Shown here: one piece after another, positions 55,837-64,000 of the stretch
Layout: each line of letters starts with the position of its first letter
Position numbering within the stretch: the stretch's first letter is position 1
Source of the DNA: Salinicola acroporae
GTDB lineage: Bacteria > Pseudomonadota > Gammaproteobacteria > Pseudomonadales > Halomonadaceae
Length of the DNA stretch: 64,000 nt
NCBI RefSeq assembly: GCF_003206615.1
Contig: NZ_PZJW01000003.1
Coordinates: forward strand, 186,001-250,000
Reading direction: 5' to 3'
Notes under the pieces: generated by a model
What the model was told of the DNA's origin: nothing
Seen by the model: only the letters and a program-made list of their open reading frames with translations
Databases searched by the model: none
Program-made: the position numbers and the translations under genes

Positions 55837-56448
55837 ATGGCTCATAGCTTACCGTCGCTACCCTACGCATATGACGCGCTGGAACCCAAGATCGACGCGA
55901 TGACGATGGAGATTCACCACACTCGTCACCATCAGACTTACGTCAACAATCTCAACGCCGCGCTGGAAGGCACCGGTCTCGAAGAGGTCCCGGTCGACAA
56001 GCTGATGGCCGATATCGACAAGGTGCCGCAGGACAAGCGCCAGGCCGTCATCAACAACGGCGGCGGTCATGCCAACCACTCCCTGTTCTGGACCGTGATG
56101 TCCAAGGACGGCGGTGGCGAGCCGACCGGCAAGGTGGGCGAGGCCATCAGCAGCGAGCTGGGCGGCTACGAGACCTTCAAGGAAGAGTTCAAGAAGGCGG
56201 CGACCGGTCGTTTCGGTAGCGGCTGGGCGTGGCTGGTGGTGACGCCCGAGAAGAAGCTCAAGGTCATCAACACCCTCAACCAGGATAGCCCGCTGATGGA
56301 AGGCCTGACGCCGATCCTGGGACTGGATGTCTGGGAACACGCCTACTATCTGAAGTACCAGAACAAGCGTCCGGACTATATCGCGGCGTTCTTCGACGTC
56401 ATCAATTGGGATGAAGTCAACCGTCGCTACGCCGAAGCGACTGCCTGA
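55837..56448 (+). CDS. sodA: Superoxide dismutase, Mn/Fe type (Mn-like)
   Basis: 203 residues with GGGAG before the ATG at 55837. Metal ligands are in [12 protein letters not shown] (His), [11 protein letters not shown] (His), and [12 protein letters not shown] (Asp and His). The Gly in NNGGGHAN together with Gln in LNQDSPL is the arrangement of Mn-type enzymes; Fe-type have Gln in the first place. No signal peptide, so cytoplasmic. A hairpin follows. Confidence 0.9.
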   Translation: MAHSLPSLPYAYDALEPKIDAMTMEIHHTRHHQTYVNNLNAALEGTGLEEVPVDKLMADIDKVPQDKRQAVINNGGGHANHSLFWTVMSKDGGGEPTGKVGEAISSELGGYETFKEEFKKAATGRFGSGWAWLVVTPEKKLKVINTLNQDSPLMEGLTPILGLDVWEHAYYLKYQNKRPDYIAAFFDVINWDEVNRRYAEATA

Positions 56449-56482
56449 TCATCGGGTCGATATCCCGATGCCAGGCTGTTCC

Positions 56483-56509
56483 AGGATGCCCCCGTTTCGG
56501 GGGCATCCT
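56483..56509 (+). terminator. Terminator-like hairpin after sodA
   Basis: AGGATGCCCCC (56483-56493) pairs exactly with GGGGGCATCCT (56499-56509) around a 5-base loop. It lacks a clear T-tract. Confidence 0.7.
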
Positions 56510-56623
56510 GCGTTGGTACCCGCCTCGGCAAGGATTCCCCCCGCAGCGGCTTTTCTGATACGCTGACCGCGCTGGCGTCCTGCCGGTCCGCTCATCGATC
56601 CACCCTCGCGACGATTCGACACC

Positions 56624-57682
56624 ATGACTGCACAACGCTGCGACGCCACGCTGACGCTTACCGATGTGAATGATTTTCGATTGCGCCTGATAGCGTTTCT
56701 GGATGAGTACGACGTGGCCTACCGCACCGACGAGCGTCAGGTGGCGATCGACCTGCCGGGGGGCGAAGCGCGTTTCTCGGTGAGCCGGGTCGGCCTTCAC
56801 CTCGAGGCCGAAGCCGATGCGAGGGATGGACTGGAGACGCTGCGCGGCATCATCGAGCACTACGTTTCGCTGTTCGCCGGCGAGAACGCCCTGCCGCTGC
56901 ACTGGCATGGAGACGTGGTGGCGGCACCGACCTTCGCCAATTTTCGCGAAATGCGGGTGGTTCGAGTCGAGGAGTTGAGCCCCAGCATCCGCCGTTTGAC
57001 CCTGAGCGGCGAAAACCTGGCGCGCTTCGATCATCCGCAAGAGTGGCACGTGCGGCTGCATTTTCCACCGGTCGGCATCGATCGCCCCCAGTGGCCCCGA
57101 CCCACCGCGGAAGGCGGTACCCAATGGCCGCCGGAAGATCGGCGGGCCGAGATTCGCTACTACACCATTCGCCGCCTGGACGTCGCCAGTGGCGAGGTGG
57201 AGATCGATTTTCTGCTACACGAAGCGCCGGGGCCGGGGGGCGATTTCGCTCGCCGAGCCAAGCCGGGCGATATCTGCGGCATGGCCGGCCCCTACGGCCG
57301 GGGCGTCGCCGACGCATCCCACTACCTGCTGGCCGGCGACGAGACGGCCATTCCCGCCATCGCGCGGTTGCTGGAGACGTTGCCGGCGAGCGCGCAGGTC
57401 GAGGCGTGGCTGGAGGTCGAATCGCCGGTGGACGAGCTGGAATTGCCGGTAGCCGATCACTGCCGCATCAGTTGGCGGCACCGCTGTCGTGGTCACGCGC
57501 CGAGCGAGCAGCTTGCCTCGGCGGTGGCCGAGGCGATGCCCGACATCCGCGACGATCTGTTCGTCTGGTTCGCCGGTGAAGCCGATGTCAGCCAACGCCT
57601 GCGCAAGCGTCTTAAACAGGAGTTCGGGCTGCAGAAGGGGCAGCACTTGGTGACAGGCTATTGGAAGAGAGAGGCCGGCTGA
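56624..57682 (+). CDS. Siderophore-interacting protein with N-terminal DUF2218 domain
   Basis: 352 residues. Residues about 1-92 match DUF2218 (small alpha/beta domain, GLETLRGIIEHYVSLFAGEN). The rest is a ViuB-like siderophore-interacting flavoprotein: FAD-binding RYYTIRR, NAD(P)H-binding YLLAGDETAIPAIARLLETL and a C-terminal QHLVTGYWKREAG. It should reduce Fe3+-siderophore complexes in the cytoplasm. The fusion of the two domains is known in this family. Convergent with the M23 peptidase gene (9 bases between). Confidence 0.85.
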   Translation: MTAQRCDATLTLTDVNDFRLRLIAFLDEYDVAYRTDERQVAIDLPGGEARFSVSRVGLHLEAEADARDGLETLRGIIEHYVSLFAGENALPLHWHGDVVAAPTFANFREMRVVRVEELSPSIRRLTLSGENLARFDHPQEWHVRLHFPPVGIDRPQWPRPTAEGGTQWPPEDRRAEIRYYTIRRLDVASGEVEIDFLLHEAPGPGGDFARRAKPGDICGMAGPYGRGVADASHYLLAGDETAIPAIARLLETLPASAQVEAWLEVESPVDELELPVADHCRISWRHRCRGHAPSEQLASAVAEAMPDIRDDLFVWFAGEADVSQRLRKRLKQEFGLQKGQHLVTGYWKREAG

Positions 57683-57691
57683 GTCCAGCGC

Positions 57692-58579
57692 CTACTGAGT
57701 TCGTTCGAGTACCAGCAGCGGATCGATCCGGGTATCGAACCAGTTCATGCCCCAGTGCAGGTGGGGCCCGGTGGCGCGCCCGGTCGCCCCCACCGCACCG
57801 ATCACGTCGCCCTGCTCGACGCGATCGCCGACCTTCACGTCGATCCGCGACAGATGCAGGAAGTTGGAGCTGATGCCGTAGCCGTGGTCGAGCAGCACCG
57901 TACCGCCGGTCAGATAGAGATCGTCGGCGAAGGTGATCACGCCACTGGCCGGGGCCTTGACCGGCGTGCCCTCGGCGGCGGCGATGTCCATTCCCGAGTG
58001 CGCCGATCCCGGCGTGCCGTTGTAGATGCGCTGGTTGCCGAAACGCCCGCTGATGCGCCCCTCTACCGGCCAGACGAAGGCCTGGGCGAACCCCACCCGA
58101 TCGTCGTTACGTTTCCGCTCGGCGCTGACGGCGGCCTGTTCGCGAGCGATGCGGGCGGCAATCTCCGGCGGCGGCGAGACGGTCCTGGGCGGCACGCCGT
58201 CGATGCGTTCGATCGGCCAGTCGCGCGGCGTGATCGTGACCGCCGCACTCTGCTGGCGACCATCCGGCGTGGTGACCGATACCATCTGACGACCGCTGGC
58301 ATCGCGGCCGACACCGAAGACCACGGTGCCGTAGCCGGTAACCCTGAGGTCGTGCCCCGCCACGGTGACCTGGCTGCCGGGCGGCACGCGCCCGATCACC
58401 ATCGAGCCCTGCTGGACGCTGTCGGGGAAGGTGATCGGAACCGCATCGGCGCGTGTTTCGACCATAACGCTTGATAGCAGCAGCATGAATACGGTGGCGC
58501 CGAGCCGTCGGCACCACCAGAGAGGAGAGGGGGTCGATATCACCTGTCGGCACTCCGTATCGCGGGATGCCGCCACCAT
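57692..58579 (-). CDS. Periplasmic M23 (LytM-type) peptidase
   Basis: 295 residues. A hydrophobic signal segment (about 26-44) probably cut after ETRADA, a beta-rich N-terminal region, and a C-terminal M23 domain (about 170-290). Zinc ligands are in SAHSGMDIAA (His, Asp) and ATGPHLHWGM (HLH), the complete lysostaphin-type set. It likely hydrolyses peptidoglycan cross-links. Start uncertain: the first ATG leaves an unusually long 25-residue n-region, and later ones are possible. Confidence 0.83.
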   Translation of the reverse strand: MVAASRDTECRQVISTPSPLWWCRRLGATVFMLLLSSVMVETRADAVPITFPDSVQQGSMVIGRVPPGSQVTVAGHDLRVTGYGTVVFGVGRDASGRQMVSVTTPDGRQQSAAVTITPRDWPIERIDGVPPRTVSPPPEIAARIAREQAAVSAERKRNDDRVGFAQAFVWPVEGRISGRFGNQRIYNGTPGSAHSGMDIAAAEGTPVKAPASGVITFADDLYLTGGTVLLDHGYGISSNFLHLSRIDVKVGDRVEQGDVIGAVGATGRATGPHLHWGMNWFDTRIDPLLVLERTQ

Positions 58580-58642
58580 AACCTGGGCCGGTGGCGGAAG
58601 ACCACGCGGATGAGAGACAGGACCGCGCCGAGAGAGCGCCGT

Positions 58643-60313
58643 CTAGAACGACTCCCAATCGTCGTTGCCGCTCGGCGTCGAGCTTGTCGCACTCTTGCCA
58701 CCCGGCGAGGACGGCGCCGCCAATATCGGCGCCGGGATCGAGGGTGACGGCGAACGATAGCGCGACACCATCTCCTCGTATTCGATGTCGGGGATCTTGA
58801 ACCCGGACAGCGCCCGCTCCAGTTTCGCCACCTGGGCATTGAGCGTGGCGGCGGCGGCCGATGCCTGCTGCACCAGCGAGGCGTTCTGCTGGGTGACGTG
58901 ATCCATCTGCACGACGGCCTCGTTGACCTGATCGATACCGTTGGACTGTTCGCCGGAAGCGATCGAGATCTCCTCGATCAGGTCGGTCATGCGGGCCACG
59001 GAATCCACGGCACGACGAATGGTCTCGCCGGCCCGCCCGACGATCTCGGAGCCGGCATCGATCTTGCGATTCGAGGTGTCGATCAGCTCGCGGATCTCGC
59101 GAGAGGCGTCGGCGCTGCGGCTGGCCAGGGTGCGAACTTCATTGGCGACGACCGCGAACCCCCGGCCCTGCTCGCCGGCCCGAGCGGCTTCCACCGAGGC
59201 GTTGAGCGCCAGGATATTGGTCTGGAAGGCGATCGAGTCGATCACGCCGACGATCTCGGTCACCCGGCGCGAGCTGTCGGTGATGCCCTGCATGGTCGAG
59301 ACGACCTGATCCATCATCTCGCCGCCCTCCGCGGCGGTGGCCCGGGCCTCACCGGCCAGGCCGCTCGCCTGGCGGGCGTTGTCGGCATTCTGGCGCACGG
59401 TCTGGGTCAGTTCCTCCATGCTGGAGGCCGTCTCGCCGACGGACGCCGCCTGCTGCTCGGTTCGCGCCGCCAGATCCTGGTTGCCGCTGTGGATCTGGCC
59501 CACGCCGACGGTGATGGTGGTCGAGGCGTGGCGAACGTTGGTCATCGATTCGGCCAGATGAATCCGCATGCCCTCGATGGCCGCGAGCAGGCTGTGGCGG
59601 TCGCTGGCTCCGATCTTCAACGCGGTGGTGAGATCGCCCTCGGCCATGCCCCGGATCGCGTCTCGCGCCTGGCGCGGATCGCCCCCCAGGTCGCCCAGCA
59701 CGTTGCGGATGATCCAGCCCATGATCAGCGTGATGATGATGCCGATGACACCGGCGATCAGGCTCATCTTCAACACGCCGGCCCAGAAGGCGTGCTGGAT
59801 GTCGCTGACATAGACGTTGGCGGCGAGATACCAGTCCCACTCGGGGACGTAGCGAACGTAGTTGAGGCGCGATACGTCCTGGCCATCGGCATCGGTGGAG
59901 GTGTACTCCAGCGTGCCGTCGTCGGGGGAGTCCGCCAGCGCCTTGAGCTCGCGATAGAAGTAGACGCCGTTGTCGTCGCGGAAACCGCTCATGTCCGTGC
60001 CGATTTCGCGCTTGGGGTGATAGACCAGATGGATATCGCTGTCGAAGGCGTAGACATAGCTGCCGTCGAGGTCCAGCGCCGACAGGTTCCTGCGGGCGAA
60101 GTTCTTGGCGGCATCTTCGGAGAACTCGCCATCGTTGGCGCGCTGAACATAGCGCTCGACCAGCGTCTGGGCGCTGGCCACGAAGCTCTTGAGACTGGTG
60201 ACGCGCTCGGCCATCAGCGTCTCGCGCTTTTCCAGGGCCATCCAGCCCACCAGGATCAGCATGCCCAGCCACATCAGGCCAACCGTGATCCAGAGTTTTC
60301 GTCGCATCGTCAT
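58643..60313 (-). CDS. Methyl-accepting chemotaxis protein
   Basis: 556 residues from the ATG at 60313. TM1 (about 9-27), a periplasmic sCache-like sensor ([29 protein letters not shown]), TM2 (about 180-205), HAMP, and a cytoplasmic signalling hairpin with the conserved tip [20 protein letters not shown]. The protein ends DDWESF, a WxxF-type tether for CheR/CheB like the E. coli NWETF. Ligand unknown; such Cache domains often bind small carboxylates. No che genes nearby. Confidence 0.9.
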   Translation of the reverse strand: MTMRRKLWITVGLMWLGMLILVGWMALEKRETLMAERVTSLKSFVASAQTLVERYVQRANDGEFSEDAAKNFARRNLSALDLDGSYVYAFDSDIHLVYHPKREIGTDMSGFRDDNGVYFYRELKALADSPDDGTLEYTSTDADGQDVSRLNYVRYVPEWDWYLAANVYVSDIQHAFWAGVLKMSLIAGVIGIIITLIMGWIIRNVLGDLGGDPRQARDAIRGMAEGDLTTALKIGASDRHSLLAAIEGMRIHLAESMTNVRHASTTITVGVGQIHSGNQDLAARTEQQAASVGETASSMEELTQTVRQNADNARQASGLAGEARATAAEGGEMMDQVVSTMQGITDSSRRVTEIVGVIDSIAFQTNILALNASVEAARAGEQGRGFAVVANEVRTLASRSADASREIRELIDTSNRKIDAGSEIVGRAGETIRRAVDSVARMTDLIEEISIASGEQSNGIDQVNEAVVQMDHVTQQNASLVQQASAAAATLNAQVAKLERALSGFKIPDIEYEEMVSRYRSPSPSIPAPILAAPSSPGGKSATSSTPSGNDDWESF

Positions 60314-60448
60314 CTTGAGGGGCGTCCTTTTCTTCGCGAGGAGCAATTCATATAAACAACTAGTAACTATGAACCGATCTCGTTATCGGCCGGGGACGCC
60401 GAAGATTGAGCGAGTGTCGAAGGAGAGCGCCGAAAAAGGAGGGATTCG

Positions 60449-61801
60449 TCAGGCTGACGTAGAGGTATCGGAGGAAGGGGAAGCCGGCGGCTCGGGCGCC
60501 ACGCGCACCGCCGGGAACACGCAGCGGAAGCGCGCGCCGAGCCCCGGGCGGCTGACGATTTCCAGGCTGGCGTCGTGGCGCAGCAGCACGTGCTTGACGA
60601 TGGCCAGGCCCAGTCCCGTACCGCCGGTGGCGGCGCTGCGACCCTTGTCGACGCGATAGAAGCGCTCGGTCAGCCGCGGGATATGGATGGGGTCGAAACC
60701 GTCGCCGTTGTCTTCCACTTCGATGGCGGCGCCATCGTGCCAGGGCTTCCAGCGCAAGATGATGGTACTGCCTTCCGGCGTGTAGCGAACGGCGTTGAAG
60801 ACCAGGTTGGAGACGGCGCTGCGTATCTCCTTGGTGTTCGCCAGCAGATGCCGCGACTCTTCGGCTTCTATCGACAACTGGTGGCGTTGTGCGCTCAATT
60901 CGCGGGCATCGGCGGCGATATCATGAAGCAGGGCCGTCACGTCCAGCGCATCGCGGTCGTCATCGGGGCTGTCGATCTCGAGCCGCGACAGCAGCAGCAG
61001 GTCCTCGACCAGGTTCTGCATGCGCATGGTCTGGGCCTGCATCTGGCCGAACCCGCGCTGCCAGCGTTGGGGTAGCTGGTCGGCATGGTCCGAGTAGGTT
61101 TCGAGATAGCCGGCCAGCACCGTCAGCGGCGTGCGCAGCTCATGGGAGACGTTGGCGACGAAGTCGCGGCGCATCATCTCCAGCTGATGCAGCCGGGTCA
61201 CGTCCCGCGCCATCAGCAGGCGTTCGTTGTCACCGAACAGGGTGAGATGGAACTGCAGGGTACGATTGGCCTGGACCGGAGAGGGGATCAGCAGTGGCTC
61301 GCGATAGTCGCCCGTCTCGAAGTAGGCGATGAAGCGGGGGTCGCGCAGGAAGTTGGTGATCGGCTGCCCGCGGTCGTGATCGGGCTGCAGGCCGAGCATG
61401 TCGCAGGCGGCGCTGTTCCACCACTCCAGGTCGCCCTGGGGATCCAGCATCACAACGCTGTCGCGCATCGCCTCGCAGGAGTCCTGGATGCGCCGCAGGA
61501 TATCGCGCAGTCGCTGCTGCAGCTGCGTCTGCGCTTTCTGATAGTGATACAGGCGATCGAACAGATCGCCCCAGACCCCGGTACCGGGTGGCGGCGCCTC
61601 GCGGGGATTCTTCAGCAGCCAGACATAGAGCATGCGCACGTGGCGCAGGTGGAGAAAGACATAGAGCCCCAGGCCGGCCGCGAGCCCCCAGCCCATTCCG
61701 GCGAGCAGGTCGTCGCCCAGCTCGCCGAGCAACAGCCCCATGGCGCCAAGCCCGAACAGCATGTAGCCGAGGCGCCACAGTTCGTTGATCCAGTAGCGCA
61801 C
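60449..61801 (-). CDS. phoR: Phosphate-regulon sensor histidine kinase PhoR
   Basis: 450 residues. Two close N-terminal membrane helices (about 10-50) with almost no periplasmic loop, then a PAS domain (EAMRDSVVMLDPQGDLEWWN). The HisKA box is FVANVSHELRTPLTVLAGYL, and ATP-binding motifs are SAVSNLVFNAVRYT, EVEDNGDGF and GGTGLGLAIVKHV. It phosphorylates PhoB under phosphate limitation. 8 bases downstream of phoB. Confidence 0.93.
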   Translation of the reverse strand: MRYWINELWRLGYMLFGLGAMGLLLGELGDDLLAGMGWGLAAGLGLYVFLHLRHVRMLYVWLLKNPREAPPPGTGVWGDLFDRLYHYQKAQTQLQQRLRDILRRIQDSCEAMRDSVVMLDPQGDLEWWNSAACDMLGLQPDHDRGQPITNFLRDPRFIAYFETGDYREPLLIPSPVQANRTLQFHLTLFGDNERLLMARDVTRLHQLEMMRRDFVANVSHELRTPLTVLAGYLETYSDHADQLPQRWQRGFGQMQAQTMRMQNLVEDLLLLSRLEIDSPDDDRDALDVTALLHDIAADARELSAQRHQLSIEAEESRHLLANTKEIRSAVSNLVFNAVRYTPEGSTIILRWKPWHDGAAIEVEDNGDGFDPIHIPRLTERFYRVDKGRSAATGGTGLGLAIVKHVLLRHDASLEIVSRPGLGARFRCVFPAVRVAPEPPASPSSDTSTSA

Positions 61802-61809
61802 GTCCTGAC

Positions 61810-62499
61810 TTACTCCCTGATCGAAAAGCGGTAGCCGGTACCGCGCACGGTCTGGACCAGATGCTGGTGCGCTTCACCCAGGGATTTGCGCAGGCGTCGG
61901 ATGTGGACATCGACGGTACGCTCTTCCACGTAGACGTTGCCGCCCCAGACCTGATCCAGCAACTGGCTGCGGGTATAGGCACGTTCCTGGTGGGTCATGA
62001 AGAACTGCAGCAGGCGATACTCGGTCGGGCCGATCTCCAGGGCGCCACCATGGGAAGTGACGCGGTGGCTGGAGGGATCGAGCCGCAGCCCCTCGACCTC
62101 GACCGCCTCCTCGATACCCGGCGGCGTGGCCCGGCGCAGCACCGCCTTGAGCCGGGCCACCAGCTCCCGCGGCGAAAAGGGCTTGGTGATGTAGTCGTCG
62201 GCGCCCGCCTCCAGTCCCTGGACCTTGTTGTCCTCTTCACCCTTGGCGGTGAGCAGGATGATCGGCATCTCGGCGGTGGCTTCCTCGCGCTTCAGGCGGC
62301 GCGCGAGCTCGATGCCGCTGGTGCCGGGCATCATCCAGTCGAGCAGCATCAGGTCGGGTTTCTGGTCCAGCGCCATGGCGTGGCCGGTCTGGGCGTTGTC
62401 GGCTTCCAGCACACGATAGTCGGCCATTTCCAGGGCAACGGCGATCATTTCGCGGATGGACGCTTCGTCGTCAACGATGAGTACGGTCTTGGAGCTCAT
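61810..62499 (-). CDS. phoB: Phosphate-regulon response regulator PhoB
   Basis: 229 residues. Receiver domain with phospho-acceptor Asp in LMLLDWMMPGTSG, acidic pocket VDDEAS, switch Thr in ILLTAKGEE and Lys in YITKPFSPRELVAR. The C-terminal winged helix is OmpR-type (ALEIGPTEYRLLQFFMTHQE, QLLDQVWGGNVYVEERTVDV). It activates Pho-box promoters; one such box lies upstream of this gene, so it is autoregulated. Confidence 0.95.
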   Translation of the reverse strand: MSSKTVLIVDDEASIREMIAVALEMADYRVLEADNAQTGHAMALDQKPDLMLLDWMMPGTSGIELARRLKREEATAEMPIILLTAKGEEDNKVQGLEAGADDYITKPFSPRELVARLKAVLRRATPPGIEEAVEVEGLRLDPSSHRVTSHGGALEIGPTEYRLLQFFMTHQERAYTRSQLLDQVWGGNVYVEERTVDVHIRRLRKSLGEAHQHLVQTVRGTGYRFSIRE

Positions 62500-62608
62500 G
62501 CGCAGTGCCTCGAGTGAGCCGCCGGTTCGCTGGATTGCGTGGCGTCGATGACGCTATCGGGCGTAGCGACCGGCCGTGACAGAACGGTGACGATTACATC
62601 GTGAAAAT

Positions 62609-62626
62609 ATGACATCGATATGACAG
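62609..62626 (-). promoter_or_regulatory. Pho box upstream of phoB
   Basis: On the minus strand CTGTCATATCGATGTCAT agrees at 15 of 18 positions with the Pho box CTGTCATAWAWCTGTCAY, i.e. two CTGTCAT-like repeats 11 bases apart. It is 110 bases before phoB, suited to autoactivation. Confidence 0.78.
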
Positions 62627-62644
62627 CCACGACAATCGCGTCTT

Positions 62645-63538
62645 TCAGACCGGCGGCCACAGCGCCAGCACCAGCCCGGCGAACAGCAAGAGCCCCGACC
62701 AGAAGTTGTTGAGGAAGGCCTGAAAGCAGGGGCCACGCTCGCGCTCCCGGATCAGCCACTGCTGATAGACGAAGGTTGCCGCCATCGCCGCCAGTCCCAG
62801 CCAGAAGAAACCGCCCAGCGCCAGCCGTGCCCCGACCCAGGCCAGCAGCGCCAGGGTCAGCAACTGCAGCAGGCCGATGATCAGCTTGTCGGCGCGGCCG
62901 AACAGGCGCGCGGTGGACTTCACTCCGATCTTGATGTCGTCGTCGCGATCGACCATGGCATATTGGGTGTCGTAGGCCACGGTCCAGGCGACGTTGGCGA
63001 GCAACAGCAGCCACGCCTCCAGCGGCAGGCTGCGGCTCACTGCCATGAACGCCATCGGGATGCTCCACGAGAACGCCATGCCCAGCACCACCTGGGGCAG
63101 GTGGGTATAGCGCTTCATGAAGGGGTAGAGCGCGGCCAGCGCCACGCCAATGAAGGAGAGCAGGACCGTGGCCAGGTTGGTGAAGCAGACCAGCACGAAG
63201 GCCGCCGCCACCAGCGCCGCGAACAGGAGCTTGGCTTCCTGCTCGCGGATGCGTCCGGTGGCCAGCGGGCGCTCCTTGGTGCGCTTGACGTGACCGTCGA
63301 TCTTGCGGTCGGCGTAGTCGTTGACCACGCAGCCGGCGGCGCGCATCAGATAGACGCCGAGCACGAAGATGATCAGGTTGGCGCGGTCCGGCAGGCCGCC
63401 GGCGGCGAGCCACAGCGCCCACAGCGTCGGCCACATCAGCAGCCAGGTGCCGATCGGCTTGTCGAGCCGGGTCAGGCGCAGGAAATCCGGCAGGCGGGCG
63501 AGGCCGCGGGGCGTGGAAGGGGAACCGGCGCTGGGCAT
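62645..63538 (-). CDS. ubiA: 4-hydroxybenzoate octaprenyltransferase
   Basis: 297 residues, about nine membrane helices. Both Asp-rich prenyl-diphosphate/Mg2+ motifs are present: [15 protein letters not shown] (about 76-90) and [20 protein letters not shown] (about 193-212). It prenylates 4-hydroxybenzoate in ubiquinone synthesis at the inner membrane. 83 bases downstream of ubiC, forming the usual ubiCA unit. Its end is 18 bases from the Pho box. Confidence 0.94.
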   Translation of the reverse strand: MPSAGSPSTPRGLARLPDFLRLTRLDKPIGTWLLMWPTLWALWLAAGGLPDRANLIIFVLGVYLMRAAGCVVNDYADRKIDGHVKRTKERPLATGRIREQEAKLLFAALVAAAFVLVCFTNLATVLLSFIGVALAALYPFMKRYTHLPQVVLGMAFSWSIPMAFMAVSRSLPLEAWLLLLANVAWTVAYDTQYAMVDRDDDIKIGVKSTARLFGRADKLIIGLLQLLTLALLAWVGARLALGGFFWLGLAAMAATFVYQQWLIRERERGPCFQAFLNNFWSGLLLFAGLVLALWPPV

Positions 63539-63621
63539 ACGAATCTCCGAAACGGCAAAGCCTCTGAATCGGCAACGACTTTACTGCAACTGCGGCCGCG
63601 CTTCGAGGTGGGAGCCAGCGT

Positions 63622-64000
63622 TCAGGTCGTCGGTCGTGGTTCCGGGAGAGCCAGGCCCAGGTCCTCCGCCATGTCATGCAGGAAGCACTCCTGTACCAGC
63701 AGTTGAATGCGGCCGTGACGGAAGCGTGACCGTCTCAGCCACACGCCTTCTGCGCCCGCGGAGACTCGCGCCACCTCGATCGGATCGCGTTCCAGGTCGG
63801 GTTGCGCGAATAGCCAACTGCCCAGCGAACGCTCTCCCAGCGTGCGCAGGCGCCGGCAACCGGTACGATCCAGCGGAGCGACCGAGCGCGCCGCCACCCA
63901 CGGTCGCTCGCCGCTCATCAGCGTGACCTCGCGTATCCAGGCGACGTCGGTAGGCGCCAGCCCCAGTGCAAGCGCCTCGTCGCGGCGCGGTCGTTCGACG
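63622..64000 (-). CDS. ubiC: Chorismate lyase (C-terminal part, runs off the window)
   Basis: The last 125 codons of the gene; the start is beyond base 64000. The visible reading begins VERPRRDEALALGLAPTDVA, continues WIREVTLMSGERPWVAARSV, then TLGERSLGSWLF, VWLRRSRF and VQECFL. The conserved Arg and Glu of UbiC active sites fall in these segments (WxRxV, TLGERSLG, LVQECFL). It makes 4-hydroxybenzoate and pyruvate from chorismate, the substrate for ubiA next door. Confidence 0.9.
   Translation of the reverse strand, partial: VERPRRDEALALGLAPTDVAWIREVTLMSGERPWVAARSVAPLDRTGCRRLRTLGERSLGSWLFAQPDLERDPIEVARVSAGAEGVWLRRSRFRHGRIQLLVQECFLHDMAEDLGLALPEPRPTT

Overview
GC-rich proteobacterial chromosome segment, most likely from a halophilic gammaproteobacterium of the Halomonadaceae (Halomonas/Salinicola type). 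This assignment is inference. It rests on the gene set (HexR, ImuA-ImuB-DnaE2, phoB-phoR, ubiC-ubiA, cysZ, zapG, a MerR-type LiuR regulon) and on remembered protein similarity. No rRNA, tRNA, CRISPR array, IS element or prophage was seen.

Layout. 1-3.3 kb: tail of a flavin oxidoreductase, then an ECF sigma/anti-sigma pair divergent from a catalase-like peroxidase and a cytochrome b561. Both promoters share the same motif, GGGAATA-N15-CGTCCTAC. 3.3-11.2 kb: ordinary housekeeping and accessory genes (HxlR regulator, two SDRs, HdeD, mltA, pdxY, DUF72, a liuR-like regulator, a SnoaL-like protein). 11.2-15.1 kb: AT-richer accessory island with three integron attC sites and no integrase in view (a CALIN). 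It holds a PD-(D/E)XK-like protein, a twice-frameshifted gene and an HTH/coiled-coil/two-helix membrane protein. A tautomerase pseudogene follows.

15.7-41.9 kb: a large branched-chain amino acid catabolic region. liuABCDE (leucine) runs leftward. Left of the divergent centre at 36.0 kb come an isobutyryl-CoA dehydrogenase-like enzyme, enoyl-CoA hydratase, hydroxyisobutyryl-CoA hydrolase, SDR dehydrogenase and thiolase (valine and isoleucine). Rightward are the E1alpha, E1beta and E2 genes of a branched-chain 2-oxoacid dehydrogenase, followed at once by a Ser/Thr-kinase-like gene. Three near-palindromic sites related to TTGACGTTAACGTCAA lie before liuA, the permease/menI pair and the ACAD/bkd pair. 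A fourth lies before the liuR-like gene itself, so one regulator probably links the whole region. The region has decayed or invaded parts: an acyl-CoA synthetase lacking about 140 internal residues, an ORC1-like ATPase, and a duplicated liuE tail next to a methyltransferase gene.

42-64 kb: Na+-dependent transporter, hexR, a LexA-box-preceded imuA-imuB-dnaE2 mutagenesis operon, zapG, uvrD, phoU, cysZ, sodA, a siderophore-interacting protein, an M23 peptidase, an MCP, phoB-phoR with a Pho box, and ubiC-ubiA. A parS-like 16-mer inside the E2 gene would fit an origin-proximal location.
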